A stretch of 64,000 nt of DNA from Corynebacterium sp. (GTDB lineage: Bacteria; Actinomycetota; Actinomycetes; Mycobacteriales; Mycobacteriaceae): contig NZ_JALAGY010000052.1 in the NCBI RefSeq assembly GCF_022712195.1, forward strand, positions 1 to 64,000, in the 5' to 3' direction. The translations under genes were made by a program, and so were the position numbers. Below, one piece after another: positions 35,859 through 44,182 of the stretch. The first letter of the stretch is position 1, and every line of letters starts with the position of its first letter. Under the pieces are notes generated by a model, which was not told the DNA's origin, made no database searches, and saw nothing but the letters and a program-made list of their open reading frames with translations.

Positions 35859-37010
35859 GTGTCCCCCAAGAAGAAGTCCACCCTGCACCGTATCAACAGC
35901 ACCAGCTCGGTCCCGCTGCGCGCGGCGACCGGCGGCATGCTGGCGGTGCTGGTCGTCGGCGGCACTGTCGTGGCCACCAACCACAAGGACGTCACCCTCG
36001 ACGTCAACGGTGAGATCATGCAGGCCAGCGCGATGTCGGGCGACATCCGCAGCCTGCTCGAGGACAACGACGTCTCCGTCGACGACCGCGACATGATCAC
36101 CCCGGGCCTCGACGAGAAGGTGGAGGACAACGGGACGGTCACGGTCCGCTCCGCACGCCAGGTCGCGCTCACCGTGGACGGCCAGCCCAAGCAGGTCGAC
36201 ACCACCTCGCTCACCGTCTCCGACCTGCTCTCCGAGCTCGGCTACGAGGGTAACGCCGCCGCGCTCTCCGCCGGCGCGGGCACGCAGATCCCCGTCGACG
36301 GCATGGAACTCAACATCACCACCCCGCGGGACTTCACCCTCAACGACGGCAACCCGGGTGAGGAGCCGGCCCGCCTGTCCCTGGCCGCGGCCACGGTGGG
36401 CGAGGCACTGGAGATGCGCGGCACCCCGCTGGGCAAGGACGACGTCGTCACCCCGCCCGCGGACACCCCGCTGAACCCGGGCACCCACATCGAGGTCCAC
36501 CGCGTCAGCACCGACGAGGTCACCGAGGAGCGTCCCTTCGACCCGCCGGTCACCGTCAAGGAGGACCCGGAGAAGCCCGAGGGCGAGGAGGAGGTCCTCG
36601 AGGAGGGCTCCGCCGGCCGCGAGAAGGTCACCGTCAGGATCACCAGGACCAACGGCGAGGAGACCGACCGCGAGGTGCTCAAGCGCACCGAGCTGGAGCC
36701 CGCCAAGGAGCGGATCGTGGTGCGCGGCACCAAGAAGGGCTCCAGCGCCGCCGCCGTGGCCGGTGGATCGGTGTGGGACGAGCTGGTGCAGTGCGAGGCC
36801 ACCGGCGACTGGTCGGCCAACACCGGCAACGGCTTCTCCGGCGGCCTGCAGTTCACCCCGTCCACCTGGGCTGCGTACGGCGGCACCGAGTACGCGCCCG
36901 AGGCGCACATGGCCAGCCGCGAGGAGCAGATCGCCGTGGCCGAGAAGGTCCAGGCGGCACAGGGCTGGGGCGCCTGGCCCGCCTGCACCTCCAAGATGGG
37001 TCTGCGCTGA
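35859..37010 (+). CDS. rpfB: Resuscitation-promoting factor RpfB (cell-wall glycosidase)
   Basis: This 383-residue exported protein has a signal/membrane segment at residues ~20-45. DUF348-type repeats of about 60 residues follow ([11 protein letters not shown]..., [12 protein letters not shown]...), then a G5-like region near residues 215-290. The C-terminal Rpf catalytic domain of ~75 residues starts [20 protein letters not shown], with the catalytic glutamate in QCEATGDW. It should cleave peptidoglycan and promote regrowth. The GTG start follows GGAGGTAG. It lies between tatD and rsmA, the conserved actinobacterial order. Confidence 0.95.
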   Translation: MSPKKKSTLHRINSTSSVPLRAATGGMLAVLVVGGTVVATNHKDVTLDVNGEIMQASAMSGDIRSLLEDNDVSVDDRDMITPGLDEKVEDNGTVTVRSARQVALTVDGQPKQVDTTSLTVSDLLSELGYEGNAAALSAGAGTQIPVDGMELNITTPRDFTLNDGNPGEEPARLSLAAATVGEALEMRGTPLGKDDVVTPPADTPLNPGTHIEVHRVSTDEVTEERPFDPPVTVKEDPEKPEGEEEVLEEGSAGREKVTVRITRTNGEETDREVLKRTELEPAKERIVVRGTKKGSSAAAVAGGSVWDELVQCEATGDWSANTGNGFSGGLQFTPSTWAAYGGTEYAPEAHMASREEQIAVAEKVQAAQGWGAWPACTSKMGLR

Positions 37011-37057
37011 CCCGACCGGGGAGGCACGTCGGGTTCGGGGGACCGGCCGCGGGCGGC

Positions 37058-37063
37058 TAGGCT
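37058..37063 (+). promoter_or_regulatory. -10 box, leaderless rsmA
   Basis: TAGGCT ends 8 nt before the GTG at 37072. Confidence 0.5.
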
Positions 37064-37071
37064 GGTGAACC

Positions 37072-38025
37072 GTGGAACCAGAGAACAGCACCGGCGTCCG
37101 TCTGCTCGGCCCCGGCGAGATCCGGGAGTTGGCGGCGGAGCTTGACGTCACCCCGACGAAGCGGCTCGGCCAGAACTTCGTCATCGACCCCAACACCGTC
37201 CGCAGGATCGTCGCCGCGGCGGACGTCGGCCCCGGTGACCACGTCATCGAGGTGGGCCCCGGGCTCGGTTCGCTGACCCTGGCGCTGCTGGAGTCCGTCG
37301 GCGGGGTCACCGCCGTGGAGGTCGACCCGCGTCTGGCGGGGCGGCTGGAGCGCACCGTCACCGAGTTCGCCCCGCAGCGGGCGGACGATCTCACCGTGGT
37401 CACCGCGGACGCCCTGGCTCTGCAGGCCGGGGACATCGGCGCACAGCCGACCGCGCTGGTCGCGAACCTCCCGTACAACGTCTCCGTGCCGGTGCTGCTG
37501 CACCTGCTGGAGGTGTTCCCGAGTATCCGGCGGGTGCTGGTGATGGTGCAGCTGGAGGTCGCGGACCGACTGGCCGCGGACCCCGGCAGCCGGGTGTACG
37601 GCGTGCCCAGTGTGAAGGCCGGTTTCCACGGCCGCGTCCGCCGGGCGGGCACCATCGGCAAGAACGTGTTCTGGCCGGCCCCGAAGATCGACTCGGGCCT
37701 GGTCCGTGTCGACCGGTGGACCGACGACGACCGTCCGTGGCAGGCCACGGTGGAGGAGCTGGGGGAGGACGTCCTGCGTCGGGAGGTCTTCGCGATCACC
37801 GACGCCGCCTTCCTGCAGCGGCGCAAGACCCTGCGCGCCGCACTGTCCGGCTACTTCGGGTCAGGGCCTGCCGCGGAGGAGGTGCTCACCGCCGCCGGCG
37901 TCGACCCCCGGGAACGCGGGGAGAAGCTGGACACCGCCGCCTTCGTGGATCTCGCCGTGGCGTCCCTGAAGGCGCGGGAGTCCCTGGACACACCGGCGGC
38001 ACCGGACCGGGGGCAGGGGTCATGA
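37072..38025 (+). CDS. rsmA: 16S rRNA dimethyladenosine transferase (KsgA/RsmA)
   Basis: This 317-residue SAM-dependent enzyme dimethylates A1518 and A1519 of 16S rRNA. Motifs seen are [17 protein letters not shown], the SAM loop [16 protein letters not shown], the catalytic [13 protein letters not shown] and [17 protein letters not shown]. The start is GTG at 37072. Its stop overlaps ispE (ATGA). Confidence 0.96.
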   Translation: MEPENSTGVRLLGPGEIRELAAELDVTPTKRLGQNFVIDPNTVRRIVAAADVGPGDHVIEVGPGLGSLTLALLESVGGVTAVEVDPRLAGRLERTVTEFAPQRADDLTVVTADALALQAGDIGAQPTALVANLPYNVSVPVLLHLLEVFPSIRRVLVMVQLEVADRLAADPGSRVYGVPSVKAGFHGRVRRAGTIGKNVFWPAPKIDSGLVRVDRWTDDDRPWQATVEELGEDVLRREVFAITDAAFLQRRKTLRAALSGYFGSGPAAEEVLTAAGVDPRERGEKLDTAAFVDLAVASLKARESLDTPAAPDRGQGS

Positions 38026-39071
38026 CCTCGGTGACCGCCACCGCGCAGGGCAAGGTGAACCTGCACCTGTCGGTGGGTGACGTGCGCGACGACGGCTACC
38101 ACGACCTGACGACGCTCTTCCAGGCGCTCGACCTCACCGAGACCGTGACCCTCACCGTCCGGGACGTCCACGAGGGTGTCCCCGCGTCGATGACGGACCT
38201 CGTCGGCACGGTCACGGTCACCGGACGCGACGCAGGCAAGGTCCCCACCGGGGAGGACCTGGCCGACAACCTCGCCGTGCGGGGTGTGCTGTCGGTGCTG
38301 GAGCACTACCGGGACGACCTCGCCGGAGTGCCTTCGGCGTCCTTCCCGGTCCTCGACATCCTCGTCGACAAGGGTGTCCCAGTGGCCGGCGGGATGGCGG
38401 GAGGCTCAGCGGACGCCGCGGCGGCGATGGTCGCCACCCGTGAGGTCCTGCACGGACCGGGTGCCGTGGAGAACGGCTTCGACCGTGCCCCGCGCCCCGG
38501 CGACGACACCCTGGCGTCCCTTGCGGCTGACCTGGGGGCCGACGTCCCGTTCTGCCTTGCCGGCGGCACCGCACTGGGCCGGGGCAGGGGGGACGTCCTG
38601 GTCCCCGTCCTGACCCGCGGAACCTACCACTGGGCGTTGGCGATGGACCCGCGCGGCCTGTCCACCGCGGAGGTCTTCGCCCGTCTCGACGAGCAGCGGG
38701 CCGCGGCGGCGCGGGGTGAACGCCCCGACCGTCGCGCCGGTGGCCCCGAGGAGGTGCAGCGGGCGATCCTCGGCGGCGACGTCGACGCTCTCGCCGCCTG
38801 CCTCGGTGGCACGACCGTCAACGACCTGCAGGCGCCGGCGATCAGCCTCAGCCCCGACCTGCGACGTACCCTGGCGGCGGGACGGGACGCCGGCGCGCTG
38901 GCCTGCCTGGTCTCCGGCTCCGGCCCGACCGTGGCGATGCTCTGCCGTGACCGTGGGCACGCCGTCGACGTCGCCACGGCGCTGTCCTCCGAGGGGGTCG
39001 GCGGACGGGCCGTCCCCACCACCACCGCCGCGTCCTGCCGGCACGGTGCGCGTATCGTGTCCCACGCCTGA
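38022..39071 (+). CDS. ispE: 4-diphosphocytidyl-2-C-methyl-D-erythritol kinase
   Basis: This 349-residue GHMP kinase acts in the MEP isoprenoid pathway. [29 protein letters not shown] at the N-terminus and the ATP loop [16 protein letters not shown] near residue 125 are diagnostic. [13 protein letters not shown] closes the fold. The ATG overlaps the rsmA stop, so the two are probably co-expressed. Confidence 0.95.
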   Translation: MTSVTATAQGKVNLHLSVGDVRDDGYHDLTTLFQALDLTETVTLTVRDVHEGVPASMTDLVGTVTVTGRDAGKVPTGEDLADNLAVRGVLSVLEHYRDDLAGVPSASFPVLDILVDKGVPVAGGMAGGSADAAAAMVATREVLHGPGAVENGFDRAPRPGDDTLASLAADLGADVPFCLAGGTALGRGRGDVLVPVLTRGTYHWALAMDPRGLSTAEVFARLDEQRAAAARGERPDRRAGGPEEVQRAILGGDVDALAACLGGTTVNDLQAPAISLSPDLRRTLAAGRDAGALACLVSGSGPTVAMLCRDRGHAVDVATALSSEGVGGRAVPTTTAASCRHGARIVSHA

Positions 39072-39115
39072 CAGACTTCCACCGTCACCAACCGAGAGGA
39101 ACCCCCCGAACCACC

Positions 39116-40963
39116 ATGGCCACACCGGTGAACCTGATCAACCTGGAGAACGTCGAGAAGTCCTACGGGCTGAAGACCCTGCTGGACAAGGTCAGCCTGG
39201 GAGTGAACTCCGGCGACCGTATCGGCGTCGTCGGGTTGAACGGCGGCGGCAAGTCCACACTGCTGCGGATCCTCTCCGGCGCGGACACCGTGGACGCGGG
39301 ACGGGTCTCGCACAACAACGACCTGCGCATGGCACGGGTCTCGCAGGACGTGCAGCTCGTCGGCGACACGGTGGGGGCCTCCGTGCTGGAGCCGCTGGGT
39401 CTGCAGACCTTCGAGTGGGCCTCCGACCCGCGGGTGCGGGAGGTGCTCCACGGCCTCGGGGTGGTGGAGCTCGGTGAGCAGGGCCTGGACACCCCGGTCT
39501 CCGGGCTCTCGGGCGGCGAACGGCGCCGGGTCGGGCTCGCCGCCGCGCTGGTCCGTGACCTCGACCTGCTCATCCTTGACGAGCCGACCAACCACCTCGA
39601 CGTCGAGGGCGTGCAGTGGCTGGCCTCGCACCTGCTCTCACGGCGCTGCGCCCTGGTCGTGGTCACCCACGACCGCTGGTTCCTCGACACCGTCGCCAAC
39701 CACACCTGGGAGGTGCACGACGGCGTGGTCGACGTGTACGAGGGCGGCTACAACGACTGGACCTTCGCCCGTGCCGAACGTGCCCGCCAGGCCGACGCGG
39801 CCGAACAGCGCCGCGCGAACCTGGCGCGCAAGGAGCTCGCCTGGCTGCGTCGCGGTGCCCCGGCACGGACGTCGAAGCCGCGCTACCGGATCGAGGCGGC
39901 TGAGGCGTTGATCAAGGACGTCCCTGCCCCGCGCGACTCCGTGGAGCTGATGAGCTTCGCCACCCGACGGCTGGGCAAGAAGGTCATCGAACTCGAGGAC
40001 GCCACCGTCACCACCCCTGACGGACGTCCGCTCGTCGAGGACCTCACCTGGCGTCTCAACCCCGGTGAACGCATCGGCCTGGTCGGGGTCAACGGTTCGG
40101 GCAAGACCACGCTCCTGCGCACACTCGCCGGCGAGTACCCGTTGGCCGCCGGGCGCCGGGTCGAGGGCAGGACCGTGAAGATCGGATGGCTGCGACAGGA
40201 ACTCGACGACCTCGACCCCTCCCGGCGCCTCCTCGACGCGGTGGAGGACGTGGCCTCGCGCGTGCAGATCGGCGACAAGGAGCTTACCGCCTCCCAGATG
40301 GCCGAGCGACTCGGTTTCTCGGCCAAGCGTCAGCGCACCCCGGTCGGTGACCTCTCCGGTGGTGAGCGCCGCCGGCTCCAGCTCACCCGCGTGCTCATGG
40401 CGGAACCGAACGTGCTTCTGCTCGACGAGCCGACCAACGACCTCGACATCGACACCCTGCAGGAGCTGGAGAGCCTGCTCGACGGCTGGGCCGGCACCCT
40501 GGTGGTCATCTCGCACGACCGCTACCTGGTGGAACGCATCTGCGACTCCACCTGGGCCCTGTTCGGCGACGGGGCTCTGACCAACCTTCCCGGCGGGATC
40601 GCCCAGTACCTCGAACGGCGGGCGGAGCAGGCCGCCGGGGAGAGCCGGCACACCGGCAACATGGCGCTCGGCGGGACCCCGGCCGCACCGGCCACCGGGC
40701 CGTCCACGGGGCTGTCGGCCCAGGAGGACCGTGCACTGACCAAGGAGCTCAACGCCCTGGAACGGCGGATGGGCAAGGTGCAGGCCACCGTGGACGACCT
40801 GAACCGGCAACTCGCCGAGGCGGCTGCGCCGGCCGACGGGAACATCGACACAGCCCTGCTGGCGGACCTCGACTCCCGGCTGACCGCGGCGAAGGACGAG
40901 CACGACGAGCTCGAGATGACCTGGCTGGAGGTCGCCGAGCGGCGGGAGACCGGCGGGGCCTGA
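39116..40963 (+). CDS. ABC-F family ATPase (ribosome-associated, Uup-like)
   Basis: This 615-residue soluble protein has two ABC domains and no membrane segment. Walker A loops are GLNGGGKST near residue 40 and GVNGSGKTT near residue 325. Each domain has LSGGERRR and a Walker B (DEPTNHLD and DEPTNDLD). An arginine-rich linker follows domain 1, and the C-terminal region (residues ~535-610) looks like a coiled coil, as in Uup. ABC-F proteins act on the ribosome or protect it from antibiotics; the role here is not known. It starts 44 nt after ispE behind GAGAGG. Confidence 0.9.
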   Translation: MATPVNLINLENVEKSYGLKTLLDKVSLGVNSGDRIGVVGLNGGGKSTLLRILSGADTVDAGRVSHNNDLRMARVSQDVQLVGDTVGASVLEPLGLQTFEWASDPRVREVLHGLGVVELGEQGLDTPVSGLSGGERRRVGLAAALVRDLDLLILDEPTNHLDVEGVQWLASHLLSRRCALVVVTHDRWFLDTVANHTWEVHDGVVDVYEGGYNDWTFARAERARQADAAEQRRANLARKELAWLRRGAPARTSKPRYRIEAAEALIKDVPAPRDSVELMSFATRRLGKKVIELEDATVTTPDGRPLVEDLTWRLNPGERIGLVGVNGSGKTTLLRTLAGEYPLAAGRRVEGRTVKIGWLRQELDDLDPSRRLLDAVEDVASRVQIGDKELTASQMAERLGFSAKRQRTPVGDLSGGERRRLQLTRVLMAEPNVLLLDEPTNDLDIDTLQELESLLDGWAGTLVVISHDRYLVERICDSTWALFGDGALTNLPGGIAQYLERRAEQAAGESRHTGNMALGGTPAAPATGPSTGLSAQEDRALTKELNALERRMGKVQATVDDLNRQLAEAAAPADGNIDTALLADLDSRLTAAKDEHDELEMTWLEVAERRETGGA

Positions 40964-40969
40964 CACTGC

Positions 40970-40975
40970 TAGACT
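40970..40975 (+). promoter_or_regulatory. -10 box, leaderless alpha/beta hydrolase gene
   Basis: TAGACT ends 10 nt before the GTG at 40986. Confidence 0.45.
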
Positions 40976-40985
40976 CGCCCGGGAA

Positions 40986-42839
40986 GTGGACGCAGAGGAC
41001 GGGACGGGAGACACAGCGGTGCAGGACGATTTCCCCGGCGTGATCGTCCGGCAGGACCACGGTACGAGGCACACGGTCGAGGAGCGGCCGGCGCACAACG
41101 GGTTCCTCCGCCGTCTCACGGAACCCAGCCCCTGGGGGTTGGTGGTGGGTGCGCTGATGTTCGCGCTGTCCCTGACTCCGTCGCTGCTGACCCGCGACTG
41201 GTTGTTCCAGGGGGTGGCGGCCGGACTGTCCGCCGCCACCGGACACCTGATCGGCGTGCTGATGCAGTGGGTGTGGACGCTGTGGATCCGTGACCTGGTG
41301 GCGCCCCTGGTCCTGCTGATCACCAGCGGGAGGTCGGTGCCGGTGCGGTGGCGGCCCCGGTTGCAGATGGCGCTCATCGCCGTCATCGTCGTCGCGCTGC
41401 TGGTGTGGATCCTCTTCGCCGTGCGGTGGCAGCAGGAGATCGCCGACCTCATGGGCGACGAGGCGTACTCCGCCGGCGAGTTCCTCAAGGTGCTGCCCGT
41501 CGGCCTGGTGTTGTGGACCGGCATCTACGTGGTCGGCAAGGCGGTGCTGCGGGGGACGGTGCTGCTGGCCCGTGCTGTGCCGGGGCAGCACACCCGCTAC
41601 GGCCTGAAGCTGCTGCTGTCGTGGAGTGTGGTGGGGCTGGTGACCGTCTTCGTGGCGGACCAGGTGATCCCCGGCACCCTGCTGCGGGTCAGTGAACGGA
41701 TCTTCTCGGTCCGTGACCAGGAGATCCGTGAGGACCTCGTCCGCCCTCACGTCAGCGAACGCAGTGGCGGTCCTGGGTCGTTGAACGAGTGGGAGGACCT
41801 GGGGGCCTACGGCACCCGGTTCACCGCGCTGGGTCTGTACAGGGACCAGCTCGAGGACCTCACCGGGCGTCCCGCCGAGGAGCCGATCCGGGTCTACGCG
41901 GGCCTGAAGAGCGGCGACACCGACCGGCAGCGTGCCCTCAACGTGGTCGCCGAGCTGGAGCGCACCAACGCGCAGGAGCGGGAGGCGCTGATGATCGCGC
42001 CGACGACGGGCACCGGGTGGGTGAACCCGACCGCCGCCCAGGCCTTCGAGCTGATGTTCAACGGCGACACGGCCATCGCCGCCGACCAGTACTCCTACCT
42101 GCCCAGCGCCATCCAGTTCATCACCGACCGCAACCGTGTGCGTGAGGCGGGCAAGGAGCTGATCGACGCGGTGGCAGACTGGTGGAACCGGCTTCCGGCG
42201 GACAACCGTCCGAAGCTCTACGTGTACGGGGAGTCGTTGGGGACGACCGCCGGCGAGGGCGGGTTCTCCGGGGTCCGTGACATCGCCTCCACGGTGGACG
42301 GTGTGCTGTGGCTCGGGCCGCCGAACAGCAACCAGTTGTGGCGCGACCTCGTGTCCCGCCGGGACCCGGGAACCCGTGAGGTCGACCCGGAGTATTCCGG
42401 CGGCATGATGGTGCGTTTCGCCGGGAACTCCGAGGAGATCCAGCGGTGGATCGACGACCCGGAGGAGGGCGGGACCTCCTGGGGCGGCAGCCGGGTGCTG
42501 TACGTCCAGCACCCGTCGGACCCGGTGGTGTGGTGGTCACCGAACCTGCTCTTCCGTGAGCCGGACTGGTTGAAGGAGGCGCCCGGGTTCGACCGTTCGC
42601 CGACGATGCGGTGGATGCCGGTCGTGACGTTCTGGCAGGTGACCCTCGATCTTCCCCGTGCGGGCAATGTGCCCGACGGGCACGGCCACAACTACGGCAC
42701 GTCGGTGCTGGACGGCCTGGTCGCGGTGGCGGGGGAGGACCGCTTCACCGTGGACGACGTGGAGCGGCTGCGTGGGCAGCTGGAGGTGGCGATGGAGAAC
42801 CAGGGGCCTGAGAAGGAGGTCGGGGTCGACAACGGGTGA
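40986..42839 (+). CDS. Membrane-anchored alpha/beta hydrolase (Abhydrolase_9 type)
   Basis: This 617-residue protein has an N-terminal membrane domain of four or five helices (residues ~50-235) and a C-terminal hydrolase domain. The nucleophile elbow is visible as YVYGESLGTTAG near residue 415, followed by HPSDPVVWW and a likely catalytic His in DGHGHNYG near residue 565. The family is common in actinobacteria and uncharacterised; a lipid or cell-envelope ester substrate is a guess. It starts with a GTG and immediately precedes the small-peptide cluster. Confidence 0.8.
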   Translation: MDAEDGTGDTAVQDDFPGVIVRQDHGTRHTVEERPAHNGFLRRLTEPSPWGLVVGALMFALSLTPSLLTRDWLFQGVAAGLSAATGHLIGVLMQWVWTLWIRDLVAPLVLLITSGRSVPVRWRPRLQMALIAVIVVALLVWILFAVRWQQEIADLMGDEAYSAGEFLKVLPVGLVLWTGIYVVGKAVLRGTVLLARAVPGQHTRYGLKLLLSWSVVGLVTVFVADQVIPGTLLRVSERIFSVRDQEIREDLVRPHVSERSGGPGSLNEWEDLGAYGTRFTALGLYRDQLEDLTGRPAEEPIRVYAGLKSGDTDRQRALNVVAELERTNAQEREALMIAPTTGTGWVNPTAAQAFELMFNGDTAIAADQYSYLPSAIQFITDRNRVREAGKELIDAVADWWNRLPADNRPKLYVYGESLGTTAGEGGFSGVRDIASTVDGVLWLGPPNSNQLWRDLVSRRDPGTREVDPEYSGGMMVRFAGNSEEIQRWIDDPEEGGTSWGGSRVLYVQHPSDPVVWWSPNLLFREPDWLKEAPGFDRSPTMRWMPVVTFWQVTLDLPRAGNVPDGHGHNYGTSVLDGLVAVAGEDRFTVDDVERLRGQLEVAMENQGPEKEVGVDNG

Positions 42840-42850
42840 CTCCGACAGGT

Positions 42851-42873
42851 AGCCCCGGACAGTATCCGGGGCT
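42851..42873 (+). terminator. Hairpin after the alpha/beta hydrolase gene
   Basis: A perfect 9-bp stem (AGCCCCGGA with TCCGGGGCT) with a 5-nt loop begins 12 nt after the stop. No U-tract follows; its last base touches the -35 region of the next RNA gene. Confidence 0.55.
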
Positions 42874-42901
42874 CGACGTCAAACCGTGGGTAGGGTAAGG
42901 T
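42873..42901 (+). promoter_or_regulatory. Promoter of RNA copy A
   Basis: TCGACGT (42873-42879) is followed after 16 nt by TAAGGT (42896-42901). The same two boxes with the same 16-nt spacing recur before copy B at 43858-43886, although the intervening bases differ. Conserved boxes in a diverged spacer are good evidence for a promoter. Confidence 0.65.
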
Positions 42902-42907
42902 GGACGT

Positions 42908-43013
42908 GTGCGAAGGGTGATGTCTTTCGCGCAGGATGCACCAGCATGCATTGCCTTGAGGTTATGACGCGCGCTCCGGGATATACGGTCCCCGGGGCGC
43001 GCGTTCTTTCTGT
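42908..43013 (+). ncRNA. Structured RNA gene, copy A (duplicated small RNA or leader)
   Basis: This ~105-nt element is not recognised from any family I know. It can fold into three hairpins. The first is TGTGCGAAG with CTTTCGCGCA (one bulge). The second is ATGCA with TGCAT around CCAGCA. The third is a 13-bp GC-rich stem (42968-42980 with 42991-43003) followed by TTCTTTCTGT, a clear intrinsic terminator. A near copy lies at 43891-43998. The terminator suggests a separate short transcript rather than the leader of the peptide gene, whose own promoter lies downstream. Confidence 0.65.
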
Positions 43014-43056
43014 ATCCGGGGTGACCTCGCCTTTTGCTTTCCTGTGATCTGTAGGG

Positions 43057-43119
43057 GCCCCATGATAGGGGTGGGTAGTCTCCCCGACATAACACCTTCA
43101 GTCTTCTCAGGTGTACTGT
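43057..43119 (+). promoter_or_regulatory. Promoter and upstream inverted repeat of peptide gene 1
   Basis: A C-run/G-run inverted repeat (CCCC 43058-43061, GGGG 43068-43071, then TGGGTAG) is followed by TAAC at 43090-43093. TACTGT (-10) lies at 43114-43119. The inverted repeat is 125 nt from the ATG, exactly as before peptide gene 2, and TAAC to -10 is 24 nt in all three copies. The motif resembles published two-stretch RamA sites (C4-6 and G4-6 runs a few bases apart); that regulator assignment is a hypothesis. Confidence 0.65.
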
Positions 43120-43182
43120 ATGTGGGGCGGCGAGGGAAGCCACGCCGCTGGACATTCAAGTTTTCTATCGAAAGGCATAATC

Positions 43183-43275
43183 ATGCTGGACATCGTTTCT
43201 GACATCGTCACCGCCGTCTCCGAGTTCCTGGAGGAGGCCCTCAACCTGGTCGTCGGCTCCATCCAGGGCGAGTAA
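43183..43275 (+). CDS. Small amphipathic acidic peptide 1, candidate PorA/PorH-like channel former
   Basis: This 30-residue peptide begins MLDIVSDIVTAVSEFLEE and ends NLVVGSIQGE. Hydrophobic residues recur every three to four positions, so the whole chain can form one amphipathic helix. It has six acidic residues and no Lys, Arg or His; there is no signal peptide or cysteine. GAAAGG stands 7 nt before the ATG. Two paralogues follow at 43638 and 44183, sharing I4, S6, I8, V9, A11, S13, F15, L16, L20, L22 and the GSI motif. Corynebacterial PorA, PorH and similar porins are also signal-less peptides of about 40-60 residues. Alternatives are a bacteriocin or modulin-like toxin. Confidence 0.8.
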   Translation: MLDIVSDIVTAVSEFLEEALNLVVGSIQGE

Positions 43276-43292
43276 GTCGCACCTGCGACACG

Positions 43293-43319
43293 GCCCCCGC
43301 ACTTCGGTGCGGGGGCTTA
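43293..43319 (+). terminator. Terminator of peptide gene 1
   Basis: A perfect 10-bp stem (GCCCCCGCAC with GTGCGGGGGC) has a TTCG tetraloop and is followed by TTATT. A small hairpin GTCGC-ACCT-GCGAC (43276-43289) directly follows the stop codon and recurs after the other two peptide genes. Confidence 0.9.
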
Positions 43320-43510
43320 TTGCGTTCCGGGGGTGGCGTGGGGCGGAGCTTCCTGAGGATGTGCCTGAGGGGGAGCGGCTTGTCAGTGGGGTGGCTGATG
43401 TCTCTGGCGTATCAGTGCCGGCGGCGGACGGGGCGCGTGGGCGGAGCCGGGGCCGGCGCTGCGTTACTTTCCTCTGACCTGCATATTTGTCGACATTTCA
43501 CGGTGTGTCA
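43320..43510. other. Spacer before peptide gene 2's promoter
   Basis: This G-rich stretch has no copy of the duplicated RNA gene and no reading frame with a convincing ribosome site. I see nothing further in it. Confidence 0.5.
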
Positions 43511-43571
43511 TACCCCCGGGGGTGGGGTACCCACGGGCATGTAACGATTTTATGGCCCCTGCCGCTATTGT
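43511..43571 (+). promoter_or_regulatory. Promoter and upstream inverted repeat of peptide gene 2
   Basis: TACCCCC (43511-43517) abuts GGGGGTGGGGTA (43518-43529), the strongest form of the C-run/G-run repeat. TAAC follows at 43542-43545 and the -10 TATTGT at 43566-43571. Spacing from TAAC to -10 (24 nt) and from the C-run to the ATG (125 nt) equals that of peptide gene 1. Confidence 0.65.
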
Positions 43572-43637
43572 CATTAGTGCCGCGAAGGAACTTCTTCACC
43601 GCTCATACTTTAAACATTCCAATGAAAGGGATCTATC

Positions 43638-43730
43638 ATGATCGACATCATCTCCTCCATCGTCTCCGCCGTCTCCGAGTTCCTGTCCAAGGGCCTCGCT
43701 CTGGTCACCGGCTCCATCGTTGGTGAGTAA
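43638..43730 (+). CDS. Small amphipathic peptide 2, paralogue of peptide 1
   Basis: This 30-residue peptide starts MIDIISSIVSAVSEFLSKG and ends LVTGSIVGE. It is identical to peptide 1 at about two thirds of positions, with substitutions that keep the hydrophobic face (V/I swaps). Its charge is milder: two Glu, one Asp and one Lys. AATGAAAGGG gives a good ribosome site 8 nt before the ATG. It is monocistronic, with its own promoter and terminator. The serine at position 13 and the one in GSI are invariant in all three peptides. They could be mycoloylated, since PorA and PorH of C. glutamicum are O-acylated on serine; that is inference. Confidence 0.8.
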   Translation: MIDIISSIVSAVSEFLSKGLALVTGSIVGE

Positions 43731-43747
43731 GTCGCACCAGCGACCTG

Positions 43748-43775
43748 AGCCCCCGCACTTCGGTGCGGGGGCTTT
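43748..43775 (+). terminator. Terminator of peptide gene 2
   Basis: An 11-bp stem (AGCCCCCGCAC with GTGCGGGGGCT) closes on TTCG and runs into TTT. The GTCGC-ACCA-GCGAC hairpin again follows the stop codon. Confidence 0.9.
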
Positions 43776-43857
43776 GTACGTTCGGCGGTCATCGTTGCCG
43801 CTGTGTGTTGCCCTGATCGGATCGCCCCTAAGTTATGCCCCAGGCTGAATGTGGGTA

Positions 43858-43886
43858 TCGACGTTCACCTGCTGGCGCGGTAAGGT
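43858..43886 (+). promoter_or_regulatory. Promoter of RNA copy B
   Basis: TCGACGT (43858-43864), 16 nt, then TAAGGT (43881-43886), the same boxes and spacing as before copy A. Confidence 0.65.
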
Positions 43887-43890
43887 CTCG

Positions 43891-43998
43891 GTGTGCGAAG
43901 TGTGATGGCTTTCGCGCAGAATGCACCAGCATGCATTGCCCTTTCGGCGGTTGCGCGCACTCCGGGTTTTACGGTCTCCGGGGTGCGCGCTTCTCTGT
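43891..43998 (+). ncRNA. Structured RNA gene, copy B
   Basis: This is a near duplicate of copy A. The first ~50 nt (GTGTGCGAAG, CTTTCGCGCA, ATGCACCAGCATGCATTGCC) are almost identical. The terminator stem (GCGCGCACTCCGG with CCGGGGTGCGCGC, 43953-43990) has gained an A-T pair relative to copy A on both strands, a compensatory change that supports the fold. TTCTCTGTTCTC follows. No good copy lies before peptide gene 2. A reading frame runs through it, but its codons are interrupted by these stems and I judge it non-coding. Confidence 0.65.
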
Positions 43999-44050
43999 TC
44001 TCCGGCCTGCGCGATCTTCCCTGGTCATAAGTGGAGTTCATGCCAGGCAA

Positions 44051-44114
44051 GCCCCCATTATGGGGGTAGGTAGATTCGCCTACGTAACGGCCTTAGACTT
44101 TCCGTCGGTAGTGG
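44051..44114 (+). promoter_or_regulatory. Promoter and upstream inverted repeat of peptide gene 3
   Basis: CCCCC (44052-44056) and GGGGG (44062-44066, then TAGGTAG) form the inverted repeat. TAAC is at 44085-44088 and the -10-like TAGTGG at 44109-44114, again 24 nt apart. The C-run is 131 nt from the ATG, slightly more than in the other copies because of a longer T-run before the ribosome site. Confidence 0.6.
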
Positions 44115-44182
44115 TCGTGGAACAGCGAGGGCAACCCCCGAGCATCCACCCATCCAAGTTTTTTTTCTACCGAAAGGCAATC

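Noticed and set aside
34767..37826. A 1019-codon minus-strand open frame opposite tatD, rpfB and rsmA
   Set aside because: It lies antisense to three well-recognised genes and its translation is Arg/Pro/Ser/Thr-rich with no domain. Long shadow frames are common in high-GC DNA.
43320..43510. A third copy of the structured RNA before peptide gene 2
   Set aside because: Only weak partial similarity (TGATGTCT) was found, without the promoter boxes or terminator.
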